From Paenibacillus lautus NBRC 15380 (lineage in GTDB: Bacteria; Bacillota; Bacilli; Paenibacillales; Paenibacillaceae), in the NCBI RefSeq assembly GCF_004000945.1, contig NZ_BIMF01000016.1, forward strand, positions 62,001 through 126,000: a stretch of 64,000 nucleotides of DNA, in the 5' to 3' direction. Every line of letters starts with the position of its first letter. The first letter of the stretch is position 1. The notes under the pieces are model-generated. The model was given only the letters and a program-made list of their open reading frames with translations, made no database searches and was not told the DNA's origin. Below, one piece after another: positions 44,285 through 53,099 of this stretch. The translations under genes and the position numbers were made by a program.

Positions 44285-44789
44285 GAATACTAGTACATAC
44301 CGTGTTGCCGTATACCCGGGAAGTTTTGATCCGGTCACCATGGGACATATGGACATCATCACACGCGCTTCCAAGCAGTTTGATCTGCTGATTGTGGCCG
44401 TGTTGAATAATCTAAGCAAGAACCCGCTGTTCACGATTGAAGAGCGCAAGGACCTCTTGAGGCAGGAAACCGCACATCTTCCGAATGTGGAAATCGACAG
44501 CTTCCGTGACCTTTTGGCAAATTATATCCGCCAGAAGAATGCCCAGGTCATCGTACGGGGGATCCGCACGGTGACCGACTTTGAGTATGAACTTCAACTG
44601 GCATCCACCAATCATAAGCTGAACCCGGATGCGGAGACGATTTTTATGATGACGCACCCGAAATATTCGTTCCTGAGCTCAAGTCTTGTTAAGGAAATCG
44701 CCCATTTTAATGGAGATACAACGGACTTGGTTAGCCCTGAGGTCCATGCCGCGATGCGCCGTAAATTTAGCGGCGATAACGGTCAATAA
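44274..44789 (+). CDS. coaD: Phosphopantetheine adenylyltransferase
   Basis: Penultimate enzyme of coenzyme A synthesis, joining 4'-phosphopantetheine and ATP to dephospho-CoA. The nucleotidylyltransferase motif is YPGSFDPVTMGHMDII near 14-29 (T-x-G-H), then IVRGIRTVTDFEYELQLASTN near 88-108 and YSFLSSSLVKEIA. Length 171 is standard for slightly long homologues. ATG 44274 has GAGGAGG eight bases upstream. It overlaps rsmD at its start and, tail to tail, ylbJ by 23 bp at its end. Confidence 0.96.
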   Translation: MTNENTSTYRVAVYPGSFDPVTMGHMDIITRASKQFDLLIVAVLNNLSKNPLFTIEERKDLLRQETAHLPNVEIDSFRDLLANYIRQKNAQVIVRGIRTVTDFEYELQLASTNHKLNPDAETIFMMTHPKYSFLSSSLVKEIAHFNGDTTDLVSPEVHAAMRRKFSGDNGQ

Positions 44790-45993
44790 GACGGGAACAC
44801 AGCCAGAACGCCGCTATCAATGATAAGCAGATCACGCCTTGAACCTGCAAGAATGAAGGCAATCCGCTCCAAAAGTTGAAGTGCTGATCCGTATTGGCGT
44901 GATCCAGCGGTTCCGTTCGGAAAGCAGGCATGATGCCTGCTGAAAGGGCGCTGACCGGCTTCCACATGGCCAGTGTAATCCCAAAGGCGAGTACCGAATG
45001 CAGGGCTCGCTTCATCATAAAGTAACGCCAAGAGAGACCGGTTTCCCGCATCAGCGACAAGCTTTGCAGCTGAGCGCTGATTCCGCTCCACGCCAGTGCG
45101 GCGGATAGAACAGCCAGCTGCAAAACGCCGGCTTGGAATGCCGAGGAACTAATGGACTGGGCTGCCAGATGGGCCTCCAATATTCCGGATACAAGATAGG
45201 GTGGAAGCTGCGGCAGCAGGTGACCGGTCAATACTCTGGTCAGGACGGCGAAGAACAAGATAAAGCCGCCTGTCATCAGTAAAGTCTGAACCGAACGGGT
45301 AACGGAATCGCCCAGTAATTTGCCGAAGCTCCGTCCATCCCGTTGATGGGCCTCCAGCGCTGCAGTCGCTGCCCTTTTAAGGAGGGGGCGCCGGGCAAAC
45401 TCGTTTGTTCGGACTTGGTTTAAAGTAAACGGCCGTGTGCCTTCTGAAGAAGCCGGTTTATGGGAGAGGCTGAATATCCATCCGGCCAGCAGCCCGGAAA
45501 TCCAATGAACGATCAGCAGCAGATAACCGGCTTCCGGTTTATGCAGCAGGCCAGTTCCGATGACAACGAGAATGGTCATTGGATTGCAGAAGTGGGATAA
45601 AGCGGCGAGCCTGCCGGCATCAATGGCACGAAGCTCGCCTTGTGTATACATTCCGGAGGCGGCCTGCGCCCCTGCCGGGAACCCGGCAGTCATTCCTGTT
45701 ATAAGAACCCAGCCGCCAGCACCGGGAAGTTTGAATATTTTTTTCATCAAAGGGTCCAGCAGTACGCCAACTCCATGGGCCCAGCCATAGGCAATGAGTA
45801 TTTCCACCAGAACGAGAAAAGGCAGCAAAGCGGGAAATACGATATTCCACCATAGCTTGAGTGCTTGCAGGGTGGCTTGGAAGGCAGGTTCGGGCGCGCT
45901 GACGACAGCCAGTACAAGCAGGAAAGCGGCGGCACCCAGCAGGATGGTGTTCCACAGCCCGTTTGATGACTTGACGGCGTTGTCTTTATTCAT
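44767..45993 (-). CDS. ylbJ: Sporulation integral membrane protein YlbJ
   Basis: Polytopic protein of 408 residues with two nucleoside-recognition (Gate) domains. Supporting segments are WWNIVFPALLPFLVLVEILIAYG near 48-70, GMTAGFPAGAQAASGMYTQGEL near 100-121 and SHFCNPMTILVVIGTG near 133-148. In Bacillus subtilis YlbJ is made in the mother cell and needed for normal heat resistance of spores. Its 3' end overlaps that of coaD by 23 bp on the opposite strand. Here it is turned round relative to the Bacillus order, where it follows coaD on the same strand. Confidence 0.9.
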   Translation of the reverse strand: MNKDNAVKSSNGLWNTILLGAAAFLLVLAVVSAPEPAFQATLQALKLWWNIVFPALLPFLVLVEILIAYGWAHGVGVLLDPLMKKIFKLPGAGGWVLITGMTAGFPAGAQAASGMYTQGELRAIDAGRLAALSHFCNPMTILVVIGTGLLHKPEAGYLLLIVHWISGLLAGWIFSLSHKPASSEGTRPFTLNQVRTNEFARRPLLKRAATAALEAHQRDGRSFGKLLGDSVTRSVQTLLMTGGFILFFAVLTRVLTGHLLPQLPPYLVSGILEAHLAAQSISSSAFQAGVLQLAVLSAALAWSGISAQLQSLSLMRETGLSWRYFMMKRALHSVLAFGITLAMWKPVSALSAGIMPAFRTEPLDHANTDQHFNFWSGLPSFLQVQGVICLSLIAAFWLCSRLIDRYRR

Positions 45994-46106
45994 AAGGAAT
46001 CTCCTTTCAGCGTAAACATGGCTAGTACAACTTTATGCAAAGGAGACAACCGTCAGACCAAACTTGGTGGAAGGCTGGATATATAAGGCGGAGGGAAGGA
46101 AACTAC

Positions 46107-47147
46107 ATGAAGAAGTCTGTAAAACCGAATGGCTTAAAAATTGCACTCTATTTGTTAATGGTTGGGGTCATGCTGTACGTTGTCGTTTATATGCCGACCC
46201 CTTATCTTGTATACCAGCCCGGGAGTGCCGAAGAGGTTCGGCCCATGATCAATGTCGAGAAGAGCGATCCGGCGGAAGAGGGCACATTTATGATGACAAC
46301 CGTGTCGGCAAGCTATGCCAATATTGCTTTGTTGATGATGTCTGCGTTTAACCCCAATGCGGAGGTTGTGAAAAAGGCAGAAAAAATGGGCGATCAGAAC
46401 AAGGATGAATATGCAGCCACACAAGTGTATTACATGAATTCTTCCCAGTCGTCTGCGATGGAAGCTGCCTATCAGGAAGCAGGAATTGACTACAGCATCG
46501 AGCCTGCTTATGTATTCGTGATGTCGATCTCCGAGAATTCTGCTAATGCCGAGCATTTCCGGCCAGGCGATAAATTGATTAAGATCGATGGACAGCCGGC
46601 AAAGGATAATGAGAAAATTGCCAGCCTGTTAAGCGGGAAAAGCATCGGGGACGTGGTATCCGTGGAGCTTGAACGCAAGGGGAAAACCGTTAAGGAACAG
46701 GTTCAGCTTGTCAGCATTAAGGATGAGAAGACCGGAGCGGAGCGTCCGGGTCTGGGCGTCATGATTGCTACGATGCAAAGCGTGGAGCCGGCGAATCCCG
46801 ATCACACCATTCATTTTGCGGATACCAATATCGGTGGGCCGTCAGCCGGACTGATCTTTACCCTTGAAATTTATAACCAGCTCACCGATGGTGATTTAAG
46901 CAAAGGTTACCGGGTAGCGGGAACGGGTACCATTGACAAATCAGGCGCCGTAGGTCCCATTGGCGGCGTGAAGCACAAGATCGTCGCGGCTGACCGGAAG
47001 GAAGCCGATATCTTTTTTGTGCCGCAAAAAAATTACGAGGAAGCCAAGAAGCGGGCGGACCGAATTAAAACGGACATGGAACTGATCCCGGTTGAGGATC
47101 TGCAGGATGCAGTAGATTATCTGGAGCAGCTGCCGCCTAAGGGGTGA
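46107..47147 (+). CDS. ylbL: YlbL/SepM-type PDZ-Lon membrane protease
   Basis: Membrane-anchored serine protease of 346 residues. N-terminal membrane helix at 10-30; a PDZ-like domain near 130-215 (SISENSANAEHFRPGDKLIKIDGQPA); a Lon-type proteolytic domain near 230-340 with the catalytic Ser in NIGGPSAGLIFTLEI and the catalytic Lys in GAVGPIGGVKHKIVAADR. YlbL of Bacillus cleaves the division inhibitor YneA after SOS; Streptococcus SepM trims a competence peptide. ATG 46107 with GGGAAGGA. It overlaps tmcAL tail to tail by 11 bp. Confidence 0.93.
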   Translation: MKKSVKPNGLKIALYLLMVGVMLYVVVYMPTPYLVYQPGSAEEVRPMINVEKSDPAEEGTFMMTTVSASYANIALLMMSAFNPNAEVVKKAEKMGDQNKDEYAATQVYYMNSSQSSAMEAAYQEAGIDYSIEPAYVFVMSISENSANAEHFRPGDKLIKIDGQPAKDNEKIASLLSGKSIGDVVSVELERKGKTVKEQVQLVSIKDEKTGAERPGLGVMIATMQSVEPANPDHTIHFADTNIGGPSAGLIFTLEIYNQLTDGDLSKGYRVAGTGTIDKSGAVGPIGGVKHKIVAADRKEADIFFVPQKNYEEAKKRADRIKTDMELIPVEDLQDAVDYLEQLPPKG

Positions 47148-48372
47148 GTGGCGGCAGCAGGTAATCACTGTAATAATGGCGGATATCCGGCTTAGGGTGT
47201 CCGTTGGCGTAAACGGCGGCTGCCATCAGGTCCCTCTCCAGCTGTGGATGCTCCAGCGTTGTCGGCTTCTGAATGACGGGTAGGGAGGCGCTCTGCTTCA
47301 TTCGTTTCAACAAGGAGCGCCCGGTGTCGTTGAAGCCGAGGACCCGGATATATCCCGGACCTTTGGCCAATTCTTCGCGATTCATGGTTGCCTTGTCATG
47401 ATTCAGCATGATGTGCAGGAGCATACGCTGGAGCTTGGTGCGGGTATAGCGTTTGGTTTTTAACGCTTCTAGGAGAGCTTCAACCGTAGGCTGGTTTAAC
47501 CGCGCAAGCATGCGCTGAACACGATACTCCAAGCCTTCGGTCACTTCAAGGAAGCCTTCAAGCTGCGCGGGCGTATGTGTGAGCAGGGATTGAAACAGTG
47601 GCTGGCGAAACCGTTCCCAGTGGACGGGAGCTAGTCCGCTCTCCATTTCCCGTTCCATGATGCTATGCGTGAATTCGGGGATGTAGGGTCTGGCTGCTTC
47701 CAATCCCTGTGAAAGTATGATGTTCCGGATGGCGGTAGCGCTGGCAATGGACGACGCTCCCGGCACGGGATCATGGTACTGTGCGTTTTCTCTTGGAATG
47801 GTATAGGGTGTAATACGGCTTCCCAGGCGCTCTAGAGCGATCAGGTAGTGCAGTCCCAGGGAATTGTTCGGCTGCGTGAGCAGCTCTTGCAAATGGGCAA
47901 TTGCAGGTCCGGACTCACCGAATAGGGCTGCAGCCGCTGCGCCGTAAGCGGACGGGAAGTTCATGCCTTCCTGGAGCCGCTTTTCAATTTCGGATTGGAG
48001 CTCGCCGGATTCGCTGGCAAGCGAACGGGACAGCGGCAGAATCTGCTCCAGCGTACCGCTCTCCGATCCGAAGGAAAGATAGTCCACCACCCCTGTGGCT
48101 TCCAGAATGGCTACCGCACCGTATGCGAACCACTCCGCAGGCTGCACGGCATAGGTTACCGGCAGTTCAATGCACAGGTCAACTCCCATGGCAAGGGCCA
48201 TTTCCGCCCGTGCGCGCTTGCTTGCGATGGCAGGTTCGCCGCGCTGGAGAAAAGGACCGCTCATCACCGCAACGACGGCATCCGCCCCCGTTATTTCTTT
48301 GGATTTGCGATAATGCAGCACATGACCGTTATGTAAGGGATTATATTCAACGACAATGCCAACCGTCTTCAT
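47137..48372 (-). CDS. tmcAL: tRNA(Met) cytidine acetate ligase TmcAL
   Basis: Uses acetate and ATP to make N4-acetylcytidine at the wobble position of elongator tRNA-Met (YlbM in Bacillus). The nucleotidyltransferase motif is VGIVVEYNPLHNGHVLHY near 3-20 (H-x-G-H), then VVAVMSGPFLQRGEPAI near 32-48 and the SSIASATAIRN segment near 205-215. Length 411. I choose ATG 48372 with AAGGAG nine bases upstream; a TTG three codons earlier touches the site. It is convergent to ylbL and divergent from the DUF177 gene, unlike the collinear Bacillus order. Confidence 0.94.
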   Translation of the reverse strand: MKTVGIVVEYNPLHNGHVLHYRKSKEITGADAVVAVMSGPFLQRGEPAIASKRARAEMALAMGVDLCIELPVTYAVQPAEWFAYGAVAILEATGVVDYLSFGSESGTLEQILPLSRSLASESGELQSEIEKRLQEGMNFPSAYGAAAAALFGESGPAIAHLQELLTQPNNSLGLHYLIALERLGSRITPYTIPRENAQYHDPVPGASSIASATAIRNIILSQGLEAARPYIPEFTHSIMEREMESGLAPVHWERFRQPLFQSLLTHTPAQLEGFLEVTEGLEYRVQRMLARLNQPTVEALLEALKTKRYTRTKLQRMLLHIMLNHDKATMNREELAKGPGYIRVLGFNDTGRSLLKRMKQSASLPVIQKPTTLEHPQLERDLMAAAVYANGHPKPDIRHYYSDYLLPPLTP

Positions 48373-48569
48373 GGGTTTCAACTCCTTGATAAGAATATAA
48401 CATAATTACTGGACGTTCCTGCAACAATAAACTCATCGCCAAATAAGGGTGAGAAACTCGTCGTAGCGTGAGAAATATCGGGAAGCCATCATGGTTCTTT
48501 AGGGTTATCCTGTTGACAAAAGTCTTCGGGAATCGGTATAATAATCTTTGTTTGTTTGGAGTGATGGAT

Positions 48570-49079
48570 ATGCTAATTCAATTTCGTAAATTGACAACCA
48601 GCGATCAACCGTTACAGTTCCATCAAACCGTGGATGTAAGCAATGCCGTTAAGGACCGGAAGGATATCATTGCTGTTCAGCCATTAGACGTGGATTTGAC
48701 AGCAACCCCAACGGTTTCTGGTACGGTGGATGTTCGTGGACGATTGCAAGGCGAGCTGGAGATGAATTGCTCCCGCTGCCTGAAGCCGATCAGCGAACAT
48801 GTGCACATCCCTTTTCATGAAGTATTCCAGCCGGTGGAAGATCCTGAAATCATTCAGGATGAGAATGATGACACTACATACGTGCAAGGTGAGAGTGTGG
48901 ATCTCACTCCCTATGTAGAAGAAGCATTTTTACTCCACCTGCCGCTAGCTCCGGTATGTAAAGCCGACTGCAAGGGACTCTGCCCGAATTGCGGCAAAGA
49001 CCTGAATGAAGGCACGTGCGACTGCGATACGGAAGTGATCGATCCTAGGCTAGCCGGACTGAAGGACTTCTTTAAATGA
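48570..49079 (+). CDS. DUF177/YceD family protein (YlbN type)
   Basis: A 169-residue protein nearly always found before rpmF; plant and bacterial relatives affect 23S rRNA processing and ribosome assembly. Cys pairs suited to metal binding are present: CSRC near 67-70 and a C-terminal cluster CKADCKGLCPNCGKD then CDC near 130-152. ATG 48570 with TTGGAG seven bases upstream. rpmF starts 53 bp downstream on the same transcript, matching the ylbN-rpmF operon of Bacillus. Confidence 0.92.
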   Translation: MLIQFRKLTTSDQPLQFHQTVDVSNAVKDRKDIIAVQPLDVDLTATPTVSGTVDVRGRLQGELEMNCSRCLKPISEHVHIPFHEVFQPVEDPEIIQDENDDTTYVQGESVDLTPYVEEAFLLHLPLAPVCKADCKGLCPNCGKDLNEGTCDCDTEVIDPRLAGLKDFFK

Positions 49080-49132
49080 TGATGGATATGGCACCCGTGT
49101 TCAGCGGGTTGAACTGATAAGGAGGTGGGAAC

Positions 49133-49306
49133 ATGGCAGTACCTCAACGTAGAACGTCCAAAACACGTCGTGACAAGCGTCGTACTCATTTTAAGCTGGC
49201 TGTGCCAGGCATGGTGAAATGCGAGCAATGTGGAGAATTGAAGCTTGCTCATCGCGTATGTAAAGTATGCGGAACGTATAAGGCAAGAGAGATCATCAAA
49301 CAATAG
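49133..49306 (+). CDS. rpmF: 50S ribosomal protein L32
   Basis: Structural protein of the large ribosomal subunit, 57 residues, beginning [16 protein letters not shown]. It is the zinc-containing form, with both Cys pairs intact: CEQC and CKVC. ATG 49133 with AAGGAGGTGG five bases upstream. Ended by a terminator at 49319. Confidence 0.97.
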   Translation: MAVPQRRTSKTRRDKRRTHFKLAVPGMVKCEQCGELKLAHRVCKVCGTYKAREIIKQ

Positions 49307-49318
49307 TTTTTAAATAAG

Positions 49319-49353
49319 TAGTACTTCATCTTTGGTGAGGTGCTATTTTTTTT
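49319..49353 (+). terminator. Terminator after rpmF
   Basis: TAGTACTTCA (49319-49328) pairs with TGAGGTGCTA (49336-49345) with G-T pairs; eight T residues follow. Confidence 0.8.
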
Positions 49354-49400
49354 GTCTGAAGCCCCCCTTTCTTTTTGACGTGACATGATTTATACTTAAC

Positions 49401-49419
49401 ATTAGTACCAGGTTCTAAT
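49401..49419. promoter_or_regulatory. FapR box of the fapR-plsX lipid operon
   Basis: ATTAGTACCAGGTTCTAAT is an inverted repeat with 8 of 9 arm matches and agrees with the FapR operator core TTAGTACC known from Bacillus. It lies 75 bp before the fapR reading frame, so FapR probably represses its own operon until malonyl-CoA rises. A TTGACG (49375-49380) lies just upstream, but no clear -10 was found. Confidence 0.8.
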
Positions 49420-49493
49420 ATTTGCGACTAATTTACATATATGTATGTTTGAAGAATGGCGGCTAGCATAGCGGCAGAAGGAGTTGTTTCGTC

Positions 49494-50066
49494 ATCGATC
49501 GTTTATCCAAGAAAGACCGTCACCAGCGGCTGATTCAGCTGATCGACGAGAATCCCTTTGTTACAGACCGCGAGTTGACTCGCCAGCTTAAAGTGAGCAT
49601 TCAGACGATACGCCTTGACCGTATGGAACTTGGCATCCCGGAGCTTCGTGAGCGAATGAAGCAGATGGCGGAACATTCCTATGACCAGGTTCGTTCCTTG
49701 TCACTCGAAGAGGTGATCGGGGATGTTGTTGACTTGCAGTTGGACAAGAGCGGCATATCGATATTTGAAATCCGTGAGGAGCATGTATTCAGCAAAACGC
49801 TGATTGCCCGCGGGCATTACGTGTTCGCTCAAGCCAATTCACTTGCCATTGCCGTAATCAATGAAGAAATCGCATTGACGTCTTCAGCGGATATACGGTT
49901 TTTGAGACAGGTGCGTCTCGGCGAGAAATGCATTGCCAAAGCCTACGTTAGGTCCATTGCCGGCCAGAAGGGAAAGGCCAAGGTGGAAGTGTTTACTTAT
50001 GTCGCTGATGAAATGGTGTTTCAGGGGAATTTCGTAATCTACCGATCTGCAGGGGAATTGACATAA
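49494..50066 (+). CDS. fapR: Fatty acid and phospholipid biosynthesis regulator FapR
   Basis: Repressor of lipid-synthesis genes that is released by malonyl-CoA. The N-terminal helix-turn-helix reads RHQRLIQLIDENPFVTDREL then KVSIQTIRLDRMELGIPELRER; the C-terminal hot-dog effector domain contains ARGHYVFAQANSLAIAVINEE and ADIRFLRQV. The first standard start in frame, TTG 49575, would remove half of the DNA-binding domain. The frame continues upstream to an ATC at 49494, ten bases after GAAGGAG, which gives 190 residues, close to Bacillus FapR (188). I give that start, as an inference. plsX follows after 19 bp. Confidence 0.85.
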   Translation: MDRLSKKDRHQRLIQLIDENPFVTDRELTRQLKVSIQTIRLDRMELGIPELRERMKQMAEHSYDQVRSLSLEEVIGDVVDLQLDKSGISIFEIREEHVFSKTLIARGHYVFAQANSLAIAVINEEIALTSSADIRFLRQVRLGEKCIAKAYVRSIAGQKGKAKVEVFTYVADEMVFQGNFVIYRSAGELT

Positions 50067-50085
50067 GTAAAGGAGGAAGTTTGGC

Positions 50086-51072
50086 ATGAGAATTGCGATT
50101 GATGCGATGGGCGGCGATAATGCCCCCCAGAGTAACGTCGAGGGAGCGCTGATTGCCGCACGGGAATGGAGCGATACCGAGATTATCCTCGTTGGGGATG
50201 AAGCGCAGATTGGAGCGCTGCTGAAGGACAAGCCGTCCAATCTGAAGGTGGTTCATGCAAGTGAAGTCATTGAAGCGGAGGATGAGCCGGTTAAGGCTGT
50301 CCGCCGGAAGAAGGATGCTTCGATGGTTGTGGCGGGGCGCATGATTCGTGAAGGTGAAGCGGACGCCATGATCTCGGCAGGCAATACGGGGGCTCTCATG
50401 ACGACAGGGCTGCTCGTTGTGGGCAGGATGAAGGGAATTGAGCGTCCTGCGCTTGCGCCTATGATTCCTACTCTCGACGGCAAGGGGATGCTCGCCTTGG
50501 ATCTCGGAGCGAACATGGATTCAAAGCCTGAGCATCTGCAGCAGTACGCATTAATGGGCAGCCTGTATCGCGAGAAGGTGCACGGAATCACCAAACCGCG
50601 GGTCGGGCTGTTAAATGTCGGTACCGAGCCGGGCAAGGGAAATGAATTGACGAAGCATGCTTATCCGCTGCTGGAGGAGCTGCCTATTCATTTTGTTGGC
50701 AACGTCGAGTCCCGCGACGTCATGAACGGGGTTTGTGATGTGCTTGTATGTGACGGGTTCTCGGGCAATATTTTGTTGAAATCGATTGAAGGAACGGCTG
50801 GTGCACTCTTTTCGCTGTTGAAAGAGCAGTTCAGCAAGTCGCTTAAGACCAAGATGGCTGCTGCCTTGATGATGCCGGAGCTTCGCAGCCTGAAATCGAC
50901 GCTCGATTATAAGGAGCATGGCGGAGCACCCCTGCTTGGTCTGAGCGGTCTGGTCGTTAAGAGCCATGGTTCATCGGATGCGAACGCCATCAAGAATGGG
51001 GTTCGCCAAGCGCGGACGGCGCTGCAGAACCGGTTGGTAGAGAGTATTTCGAATGAAATCAGCGGGAAGTGA
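50086..51072 (+). CDS. plsX: Phosphate acyltransferase PlsX
   Basis: Converts acyl-ACP to acyl phosphate, the donor for PlsY in phosphatidic acid synthesis. Landmarks are the start RIAIDAMGGDNAP, the segment AMISAGNTGALM near 98-109 and the C-terminal GGAPLLGLSGLVVKSHG near 282-298. Length 328. ATG with AAAGGAGGAAG upstream. Peripheral membrane enzyme. Its stop overlaps the GTG start proposed for fabH. Confidence 0.97.
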   Translation: MRIAIDAMGGDNAPQSNVEGALIAAREWSDTEIILVGDEAQIGALLKDKPSNLKVVHASEVIEAEDEPVKAVRRKKDASMVVAGRMIREGEADAMISAGNTGALMTTGLLVVGRMKGIERPALAPMIPTLDGKGMLALDLGANMDSKPEHLQQYALMGSLYREKVHGITKPRVGLLNVGTEPGKGNELTKHAYPLLEELPIHFVGNVESRDVMNGVCDVLVCDGFSGNILLKSIEGTAGALFSLLKEQFSKSLKTKMAAALMMPELRSLKSTLDYKEHGGAPLLGLSGLVVKSHGSSDANAIKNGVRQARTALQNRLVESISNEISGK

Positions 51073-52070
51073 GTGAGGAAATGAACAATTTGCGTCCAGT
51101 CGGTATTATTGGCACAGGCAAATACGTACCTGAGAAAATTTTGTCAAATCGTGATTTAGAGAAAATGGTAGATACAAGCGATGAATGGATTGTCTCGATG
51201 ACGGGAATCCGTGAACGGCATATTGCCGCTCCGAATGAAGCGACGTCGGATCTGGCTTACCATGCTGCTGTGAACGCGTTGAAATCCGCCGGAATGAACG
51301 CCGAGGATCTGGAATTGATTATTGTGGCGACCATTACGCCGGATATGTTCTTTCCCTCAACCGCATGTTTGCTCCAGGATCGGCTTGGTGCCAAAAAAGC
51401 GGCGGCATTTGACCTGTCGGCTGCTTGCTCGGGATTTGTATACGGCCTGGCTACAGCTACAAATTTCGTGAAGACGGGCATGTACAACAACGCTTTGGTG
51501 ATCGGGGTGGACTGCTTGTCCCGCATTACGGATTATACCGACCGCAATACCTGCGTCCTGTTCGGTGACGGTGCCGGAGCGGCGATTGTCGGTGAAGTGC
51601 CGGAAGGCCGCGGGTTCCAAGCCTTTGATCTGGGTGCGGAAGGTGCGGGTGGAGCACATCTCTACATTGAGGCAGGCGGCTCGAGATTGCCGGCTTCCGC
51701 TGAAACGATTAACACGAATAAACACTTTATTTATATGAACGGCCGCGAAGTGTTCAAATTTGCGGTACGGGTGATGGGATCTGCTACGGAAGCTGTACTA
51801 TCCAAAGCAGGCATCGACAAAAAGGATATCGACTTATTCATTCCTCATCAAGCCAACATCCGGATTATTAAGTCTGCCATGGAGCGCTTGGAGCTTCCGG
51901 AAGAGAAGGTCGTGATCAATGTTGATAAATACGCCAATACCTCAGCCGCTTCCGTGCCGCTGGCTCTTGTCGAAGCACAGGAATCCGGCCGTCTGAAAGA
52001 AGGAGACAAGGTATTGATGGTTGGTTTTGGCGGCGGATTGACATGGGGTTCTTCCGTACTAATCTGGTAA
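51069..52070 (+). CDS. fabH: 3-oxoacyl-ACP synthase III
   Basis: Starts fatty-acid chains by condensing an acyl-CoA primer with malonyl-ACP. The catalytic triad is complete: Cys in LSAACSGFVYG near 116-118, His in FIPHQANIRI near 257 and Asn in DKYANTSAASVP near 287. In this lineage the enzyme usually prefers branched primers, which is knowledge of the family and not visible here. Starts: GTG 51069, overlapping the plsX stop, or ATG 51081, after which homologues begin NNLRPVGIIGTGKYVPEKIL. Confidence 0.96.
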   Translation: MSEEMNNLRPVGIIGTGKYVPEKILSNRDLEKMVDTSDEWIVSMTGIRERHIAAPNEATSDLAYHAAVNALKSAGMNAEDLELIIVATITPDMFFPSTACLLQDRLGAKKAAAFDLSAACSGFVYGLATATNFVKTGMYNNALVIGVDCLSRITDYTDRNTCVLFGDGAGAAIVGEVPEGRGFQAFDLGAEGAGGAHLYIEAGGSRLPASAETINTNKHFIYMNGREVFKFAVRVMGSATEAVLSKAGIDKKDIDLFIPHQANIRIIKSAMERLELPEEKVVINVDKYANTSAASVPLALVEAQESGRLKEGDKVLMVGFGGGLTWGSSVLIW

Positions 52071-52120
52071 ACAGAATGCTTTTTTAGGCCTAGCTAAATA
52101 AGAGAAGGGAGCTAACGATT

Positions 52121-53053
52121 TTGGGTAAAACAGCATTTATATTTCCAGGTCAAGGCGCTCAGTCCGTCGGAATGGGAAAGGATGCCTATGATGCGGTTCC
52201 TGCCGCAAGGGATCTGTTTCTAACCGCGGATGCTCAGCTTGGATTTCCGCTCAGCTCCATTATTTTTAATGGTCCTGATGAAGATTTGAAACAAACGGTA
52301 AACACTCAGCCAGCTCTACTGGCTACCAGTATGGCTTATCTGGAAGCCATTCGCGGCAAGGGGATCGAACCGGATTACGTTGCGGGACATTCGCTTGGCG
52401 AATACAGCGCACTTGTATGCACAGGCGTATTATCGTTCGAAGAAGCTGTGTCGATCGTTAGAGCCCGCGGAGAATACATGGAGGCAGCCGTTCCCGGTGG
52501 TCAAGGCGCAATGGCAGCCGTGCTTGGCGCAGACCGTGAGGCTTTGTCCGAGCTGTGCAAGAGCATTACGGCAGAGGGACATGTTGTAGAACTTGCGAAC
52601 ATGAACTGTCCGGGTCAAATTGTCATCTCGGGTTCCGCTCAAGGCGTCGCAGCTGCTGCAGAAAGAGTCAAGGAAGCAGGCGGCAAGAGGGCCATCCCTC
52701 TGGAGGTAAGCGGACCCTTCCATTCGACTTTGATGAAGGAAGCGGCTAACCGGCTGGCTGGTAAACTGGAGCAGGCCGCGTTTAATACTCCTTCCGTCCC
52801 GGTAGTTGCCAATGTGACGGCACGTCCGGTGGAAGATGCCGCAGCCATCCGCGGTTTGCTGGTGGAGCAGGTATACTCTCCCGTGCTTTGGCATGACAGT
52901 GTGGAATGGATGATCGCTCAAGGCGTGGATACCTTCGTCGAGATTGGTCCCGGGAGTGTACTCAGCGGTTTGATCAAGAAGATTGACAAATCCGTCAAAG
53001 TCATTAATGTAAATAGTCTGGACAGCGTCAGCAGTTTGGAGACGGTCGTATAA
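52121..53053 (+). CDS. fabD: Malonyl-CoA:ACP transacylase
   Basis: Transfers malonyl groups from CoA to acyl carrier protein. The acyl-binding loop FPGQGAQSVGMGKD is near 7-20, the nucleophile Ser is in AGHSLGEYSAL near 91, and the His partner is in SGPFHSTLM near 200. Length 310. TTG start with AGAAGGGAGC upstream. Confidence 0.97.
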   Translation: MGKTAFIFPGQGAQSVGMGKDAYDAVPAARDLFLTADAQLGFPLSSIIFNGPDEDLKQTVNTQPALLATSMAYLEAIRGKGIEPDYVAGHSLGEYSALVCTGVLSFEEAVSIVRARGEYMEAAVPGGQGAMAAVLGADREALSELCKSITAEGHVVELANMNCPGQIVISGSAQGVAAAAERVKEAGGKRAIPLEVSGPFHSTLMKEAANRLAGKLEQAAFNTPSVPVVANVTARPVEDAAAIRGLLVEQVYSPVLWHDSVEWMIAQGVDTFVEIGPGSVLSGLIKKIDKSVKVINVNSLDSVSSLETVV

Positions 53054-53099
53054 ATAACGATGGATGAAAGTCAGATCACTCTGGAAAGGAGGAATAGGT

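Noticed and set aside
49484-49574. TTG at 49484 as the fapR start
   Set aside because: Out of frame with the fapR coding sequence and touching the ribosome site; only a one-base frame change would make it usable.
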